Assembly (NCBI GenBank): GCA_913776675.1
Contig: CAJYRE010000042.1
Coordinates: 1-8,727 of the forward strand
Length of the DNA: 8,727 nucleotides
DNA from: Rhizobiaceae bacterium
Lineage (GTDB): Bacteria; Pseudomonadota; Alphaproteobacteria; Rhizobiales; Rhizobiaceae
Reading direction: 5' to 3'
Shown piece by piece: positions 5,267 through 8,727 of this stretch (positions within the stretch are counted from its first letter, which is position 1; each line of letters starts with the position of its first letter). The notes beneath the pieces were generated by a model, which was not told the origin of the DNA, searched no databases, and saw only the letters and a list, made by a program, of their open reading frames with translations. A program made the translations under genes and the position numbers.

Positions 5267-6205
5267 GTGAGCAATCCGGCCAAATCCATTCGTATCGGCA
5301 CCATGATCAGCGGTAACAACGGCGATGCGGCGGTGCGCATCCGTCAGATTGCCGATCTGGGTTTTGAAAGTTTCGAGCCGTTTTTCTGGCAAACCACCAA
5401 GGGGCAGAATCTGGCAGAACTGGGCAAGCGCTGCCTGGATGCCATTGGGGATCGTGACATCACCATTTCGACCTTGGGCATGTTCGGCAATCCGCTGGAA
5501 GACACCGATCTTGATCAGCAAACCCTGCAAGGATGGAAGGATTGTATCGACAATGCTCATCATTTTGGGGCCACCTGTGTGGCTGGCTTCACGGGTCGTC
5601 TGCGCGGCAAGGTGCTCACCGATAGTTTGCCGCGTTATCGTGAGGTGTGGAGCGAACTTGCCAAGCGCGCCGCTGACAAGGGTATTCGCATTGCCTTTGA
5701 AAACTGTGCCATGGATGGCAATTGGCAAACAGGGGATTGGAACATTGCCCATAACCCGGATGCCTGGGAGCTGATGTTTAACGAGACCCCCGACGATAAT
5801 CTGGGATTGGAGTGGGAGCCGTGCCACCAGATGGTTTATTTGATTGATCCCGTTCCACAAATTCGCAAATGGGCGGGTAAGATTTTTCATGTGCATGGCA
5901 AGGATGCCACCATTCGCTGGGATGTGATCCGCGAGCATGGCATTTTTGGCAAGGTGCCGTTTGTACTCATGCGCACCCCCGGTTTTGGCGATAGCAACTG
6001 GACCAATATCATCAGCGAATTGCGCTTGGCGGGTTATCAGGGATCCATCGACATCGAAGGCTGGCATGATCCGGTCTATCGGGATGCGCTGGAAATGACC
6101 GGGCAGGTCCACGCCCTCAATCATTTGAAACAGGCCCGAGGCGGCAATTTTGTGGATGAAATGGCCGCTTATGGCGGAGGAGACCCGTCGCTCGCATCAG
6201 CATAG
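5267..6205 (+). CDS. Sugar phosphate isomerase/epimerase-like TIM-barrel protein
   Basis: This is a 312-residue member of the xylose isomerase-like/AP endonuclease 2 TIM-barrel superfamily, cytoplasmic. GTG 5267 follows AGGA at 8-nt spacing, 17 nt after the dehydrogenase stop. Barrel strands carry the expected metal-binding acids and histidines: FEPFFW (Glu37), RIAFEN (Glu145), GLEWEPCH (Glu182/Glu184 to His187), HVHGKD (His208/His210) and DIEGWHDP (Glu264). Family members include ketose epimerases, inosose dehydratases and 3-keto-sugar-transforming enzymes. Pairing with a Gfo/Idh/MocA dehydrogenase suggests it acts on the keto product of that enzyme by isomerisation, dehydration or elimination. 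This is inference from context. The exact reaction is unknown. Confidence 0.88.
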   Translation: MSNPAKSIRIGTMISGNNGDAAVRIRQIADLGFESFEPFFWQTTKGQNLAELGKRCLDAIGDRDITISTLGMFGNPLEDTDLDQQTLQGWKDCIDNAHHFGATCVAGFTGRLRGKVLTDSLPRYREVWSELAKRAADKGIRIAFENCAMDGNWQTGDWNIAHNPDAWELMFNETPDDNLGLEWEPCHQMVYLIDPVPQIRKWAGKIFHVHGKDATIRWDVIREHGIFGKVPFVLMRTPGFGDSNWTNIISELRLAGYQGSIDIEGWHDPVYRDALEMTGQVHALNHLKQARGGNFVDEMAAYGGGDPSLASA

Positions 6206-6212
6206 CAGGTCA

Positions 6213-6244
6213 TTTCATTGCGGCAGGGAGGCGCTGCAATGAAA
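6213..6244 (+). repeat. 12-bp stem-loop before the binding-protein gene
   Basis: TTTCATTGCGGC (6213-6224) pairs with GCTGCAATGAAA (6233-6244) over 12 positions with one G-U pair, leaving an 8-nt loop AGGGAGGC. No T-tract follows, so it is not an intrinsic terminator. It fills most of the 61-nt gap between the isomerase and binding-protein genes, and ends 9 nt before the binding protein's ribosome binding site. It may be a processing or 5'-stability element; that role is inference. Confidence 0.6.
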
Positions 6245-6266
6245 CAAAACCATGGAGGAGGAAACC

Positions 6267-7499
6267 ATGATAATGAAAAAACGTGCATTGCTGGCGGCGC
6301 TGGCGCTCACGGGGGTGTCGGTCTTTGGCGCATCCGCCAAGGCAGCGGATGTGACCTTGCGGTTATGGTCGCTGGACAAGGATAGTCAGCCCGCTCCCAA
6401 TCTGGTCAAACAGTTCAACGATCTCAACAATGGCATCAAGATTGAATATCGGCTGATTCCGTTTGACGATGTGGTGACAGAAGCCATGCGAGCCTATGCC
6501 ACCGGGCAGGCTCCAGACATCATCACGGTTGATAACCCCGAACACGCGCTGTTTGCGTCGCGCGGGGCGTTTCTGGACCTCACCGACATGATTGCCAAAT
6601 CCAGCGAGATCAAGCCGGGCAATTATTTTCCCGGTCCGCTGGCATCCGTCACCTGGAAGGGAAAATATTACGGTGTGCCCAAGGCCACCAATACCATTGC
6701 GCTCTACTATAACAAGGACATGTTCAAGGCCAAGGGGTTGGACCCGAACAAGCCTCCGCAGACCTGGGACGATCTGGTCAATGATGCCCGCAAGCTGACG
6801 GACCCGTCCAAAAATGTCTATGGTCTGGCCTTTTCCGCCAAGGCTAATGAAGAGGGCACCTTCCAGTTTCTCCCTTGGGCGCAAATGGGCGGCGGTGGTT
6901 ATAATCATATCGATGCACCGGGTGCCATCAAGGCGCTCGAGATCTGGAAAACCATTCTGAGTGAAAAGCTGGCCTCCCCGGATACACTGACGCGCGGCCA
7001 ATGGGATTCAACTGGCACTTTCAATTCGGGCAACGCTGCCATGGCCATTTCCGGGCCATGGGAGCTGGACCGTATGCTGAAAGAGGCCAAGTTTGACTGG
7101 GGTGTGACGCTTTTGCCGGTCCCCAAAGACGGTGCCGAGCGCTCTTCGGCGATGGGGGATTTCAACTGGGCGATTTTCTCCAGCACCAAACACCCGGCGG
7201 AGGCCTTCAAGGCGCTGGAATATTTTGCCTCGCAAGACAAGGATATGTTCAAGAACTTCGGCCAACTGCCGGCCCGCTCTGACATTGCCATTCCGCCAAC
7301 GGGCAATGCCTTGAAGGATGCGGCGCTCAAAGTGTTCGTGGAACAGCTCAAATATGCCAAACCGCGCGGACCGCACCCGGCATGGCCGAAGATTTCCAAG
7401 GCCATACAGGATGCCATTCAGGCCGCGTTGACGGGGCAGGCCACGCCGAAAGATGCGCTGGATCAGGCTGCTGTGAAAATCAAGGCGGTGCTGGGTTAA
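6267..7499 (+). CDS. Extracellular sugar-binding protein (SBP family 1)
   Basis: This is the periplasmic solute-binding component of a carbohydrate ABC importer of the MalE/UgpB type. The frame is open from ATG 6252, but that ATG lies in the ribosome binding site. I choose ATG 6267, which has GGAGGAGG (6254-6261) 5 nt upstream and gives 410 residues. A standard Sec signal follows: MIMKKR, a hydrophobic core, then ASAKA before ADVTLRLWS, with cleavage predicted after Ala26. There is no lipobox Cys, so the protein is soluble. Family features include the LRLWS first strand, [13 protein letters not shown], the [20 protein letters not shown] segment and the C-terminal [13 protein letters not shown] helix. 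It is flanked by two strong RNA hairpins. The ligand is a mono- or oligosaccharide or polyol, not predictable further. Confidence 0.95.
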   Translation: MIMKKRALLAALALTGVSVFGASAKAADVTLRLWSLDKDSQPAPNLVKQFNDLNNGIKIEYRLIPFDDVVTEAMRAYATGQAPDIITVDNPEHALFASRGAFLDLTDMIAKSSEIKPGNYFPGPLASVTWKGKYYGVPKATNTIALYYNKDMFKAKGLDPNKPPQTWDDLVNDARKLTDPSKNVYGLAFSAKANEEGTFQFLPWAQMGGGGYNHIDAPGAIKALEIWKTILSEKLASPDTLTRGQWDSTGTFNSGNAAMAISGPWELDRMLKEAKFDWGVTLLPVPKDGAERSSAMGDFNWAIFSSTKHPAEAFKALEYFASQDKDMFKNFGQLPARSDIAIPPTGNALKDAALKVFVEQLKYAKPRGPHPAWPKISKAIQDAIQAALTGQATPKDALDQAAVKIKAVLG

Positions 7500-7524
7500 A
7501 CGGCGCTTTGAAAACCTTTCCTCC

Positions 7525-7572
7525 CGGTCGGGGCTGCGCTCCAACCCTGTTTTCAGGGGCAGCCCCGTGCCG
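7525..7572 (+). repeat. Strong nested hairpin between binding-protein and permease genes
   Basis: The 102-nt gap after the binding-protein stop holds a GC-rich structure. Outer arms CGGGGCTGC (7529-7537) and GCAGCCCCG (7559-7567) enclose an inner hairpin CCCTG-TTTT-CAGGG (7545-7558), and a CGG/CCG pair can extend the base. No T-run follows, so read-through is expected. It resembles in position and effect the palindromes between malE and malF that protect upstream mRNA and lower expression of the permease genes. The functional reading is inference. Confidence 0.7.
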
Positions 7573-7601
7573 AGCCACAGCATGATGCAACAGAGGTTTC
7601 C

Positions 7602-8504
7602 ATGAAACGCATAGTGGCCAGCATGATCGACGGACGTGGCTTTGACCTCGGTCTTGTCGGTGTTCCCCTGATTTTCCTGCTGCTGCTGTCTGGCCTGCCG
7701 CTTGTCTATAATGTGGTGATGAGCTTTCAGCAGGTGGATATGTTCAGCCTTGGCAGTTTTAATCGTCCTTTTGTTGGCTTTCAGAACTATATTGACCTGA
7801 TGGCCCAGCCGGAAACCTGGCCTATTCTTGGCGATACGGCCATTTTTGTGGTGTCTTCCATTGCCGGGCAGTTTTTGCTGGGGTTTGGGCTTGCCCTGTT
7901 CTTTGGTGTCGATTTTCCCGGTGCCTCGTGGCTGCGGGGGCTGTTTCTGGTGTCCTGGGTCATGCCCGGCCTTGTAGTGGGGGCCACGTGGAACTGGATT
8001 TTGTCCGGCGATTTCGGCGTGTTCAATTATATCTTGCGGGAGAGTGGCGTGTTGAGCGCCAATATCTTTTGGCAGTCCGATCCACGATATGCGCTCTGGG
8101 CGGTGATTATTGCCAATATCTGGCTTGGTACATCCTTCAATATGATCCTGCTGTCAGTCGGGCTCTCTGCCATTCCCAAGGATTTATATGAAGCCGCCGA
8201 ACTGGATGGCGCAACTGTGCTGCAACGGTTTTTTACCATCACCCTGCCGATGATGCGCTCATCTATTGGCGCGCTGATCTCGCTGGGGCTGATTTTTACG
8301 CTGCAACAGTTTGATCTGTTTGCGGCCATTACCTCTGGCGGGCCCGCCAATTCCTCCAATGTCGCGCAATATTGGGCGTGGGATCTGTCGTTTCGACAAT
8401 ATGATTTTGCCAAGGGAGCCACCGTGTCGGTAATCATGATCGTGTTCGTGGTGTTCGCCGCGCTGGTCTATGTGCGCTCCACCCGCCATGAGGTGCGCGG
8501 ATGA
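7602..8504 (+). CDS. Sugar ABC transporter permease, MalF/UgpA type
   Basis: This 300-residue inner-membrane protein has six predicted transmembrane segments, roughly residues 16-40, 74-100, 106-130, 163-185, 213-238 and 268-292. The cytoplasmic coupling loop carries the EAA motif, EAAELDG followed by ITLP (Glu197 to Pro216), which contacts the ATPase. ATG 7602 has GAGG (7593-7596) 5 nt upstream. Length and topology match the first permease of carbohydrate uptake ABC systems. Its TGA overlaps the start of the second permease in an ATGA arrangement. It pairs with the binding protein encoded upstream. Confidence 0.95.
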   Translation: MKRIVASMIDGRGFDLGLVGVPLIFLLLLSGLPLVYNVVMSFQQVDMFSLGSFNRPFVGFQNYIDLMAQPETWPILGDTAIFVVSSIAGQFLLGFGLALFFGVDFPGASWLRGLFLVSWVMPGLVVGATWNWILSGDFGVFNYILRESGVLSANIFWQSDPRYALWAVIIANIWLGTSFNMILLSVGLSAIPKDLYEAAELDGATVLQRFFTITLPMMRSSIGALISLGLIFTLQQFDLFAAITSGGPANSSNVAQYWAWDLSFRQYDFAKGATVSVIMIVFVVFAALVYVRSTRHEVRG

Positions 8505-8727
8505 GTGAGACCGCCCGCAACCGTCTGCTGCTTGCCGTCGCCTTATGTCTGGCAGCCATCTATCTGTTTCCGCTCTACTGGATGTATATCACGGCGTTGA
8601 AAACCGGCTCGGCGATGTTTGCCACGCCACCGCAATTCTGGCCGCACGACGCGCAGTGGGGCATTTATGCCGAGGTCTGGCAAAGCCGGAACATGGGGCG
8701 CTATCTGTGGAATTCCACCGTCATTGC
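8501..8727 (+). CDS. Sugar ABC transporter permease, MalG/UgpE type (truncated by window)
   Basis: ATG 8501 overlaps the stop of the MalF-type gene, with GAGG (8490-8493) 7 nt before it. Only 75 codons are visible before the right edge. They show a short basic N-terminus (MSETARNR), a first transmembrane segment (LLLAVALCLAAIYLFPLYW), then a periplasmic stretch with the family-typical LKTGSAMFATPPQFWP, and the beginning of TM2 at YLWNSTVIA. This opening is characteristic of MalG-type permeases, the second half of the heterodimeric channel. The EAA loop is out of view. The ATPase gene of the importer is not in the window and may follow downstream or be shared from elsewhere. Confidence 0.92.
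   Translation, partial: MSETARNRLLLAVALCLAAIYLFPLYWMYITALKTGSAMFATPPQFWPHDAQWGIYAEVWQSRNMGRYLWNSTVI

Noticed and set aside
5246..6124. Long antisense frame of 292 codons opposite the TIM-barrel gene
   Set aside because: It lies entirely across the well-supported isomerase-like gene, has no ribosome binding site, and its product has no domain-like pattern. It is a by-product of codon usage on the plus strand.
6239..6385. 48-codon frame starting at the ATG in the stem-loop 3' arm, overlapping the binding-protein start out of frame
   Set aside because: It has an SD-like AGGGAGG upstream, but that lies in a hairpin loop and the ATG is in the stem. The product is Gly-rich and looks like an off-frame reading of the signal-peptide region.

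Overview
The window looks like alphaproteobacterial chromosome or large-replicon DNA, most likely from the Rhizobiales (an Agrobacterium/Rhizobium-type genome). This rests on moderate GC content, the style of the genes and the dense carbohydrate ABC-transport operons; it is an inference, since no marker gene is present. There are no rRNA or tRNA genes, insertion sequences or CRISPR arrays.

Left part (1-2041, all minus strand): an operon of an HlyD/YbhG-type periplasmic adaptor followed, with an ATGA start/stop overlap, by a YbhF/RbbA-like ABC ATPase cut off by the window edge. This is the start of an ABC-type efflux/secretion system. Upstream of it lies an RBBP9/YdeN-family serine hydrolase. 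The starts of the adaptor and the hydrolase are best moved inward (to a TTG at 1230 and an ATG at 2041) because of Shine-Dalgarno sequences and, for the adaptor, a clean signal peptide.

Middle (2042-2780): an AT-rich intergenic stretch with three inverted repeats and a candidate promoter, then two small plus-strand ORFs. The first is a 37-codon ORF rich in Met and Cys; its Cys-Cys codons fall inside an RNA hairpin arm. The second encodes a 63-aa protein that looks real (good ribosome binding site, ordinary protein composition) but that I do not recognise.

Right part (2781-8727): a sugar-uptake and catabolism locus. A divergently transcribed LacI-family repressor faces an operon of Gfo/Idh/MocA dehydrogenase, TIM-barrel sugar isomerase/epimerase-like protein, extracellular sugar-binding protein, MalF-type permease and MalG-type permease (truncated). 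The operon promoter carries a perfect 14-bp LacI-type palindrome at the expected transcription start. An identical 14-bp copy lies inside the dehydrogenase gene, 1060 bp downstream, an arrangement like the auxiliary operator in lacZ. Two strong RNA hairpins bracket the binding-protein gene (6213-6244 and 7525-7572), which would fit raised expression of the binding protein relative to its neighbours.

Together, the sugar (or glycoside/polyol) would be bound in the periplasm and imported by the permease pair with an ATPase not in this window. It would then be oxidised by the dehydrogenase and rearranged or cleaved by the TIM-barrel enzyme, with the LacI protein sensing substrate or product. The substrate cannot be read from the sequence.
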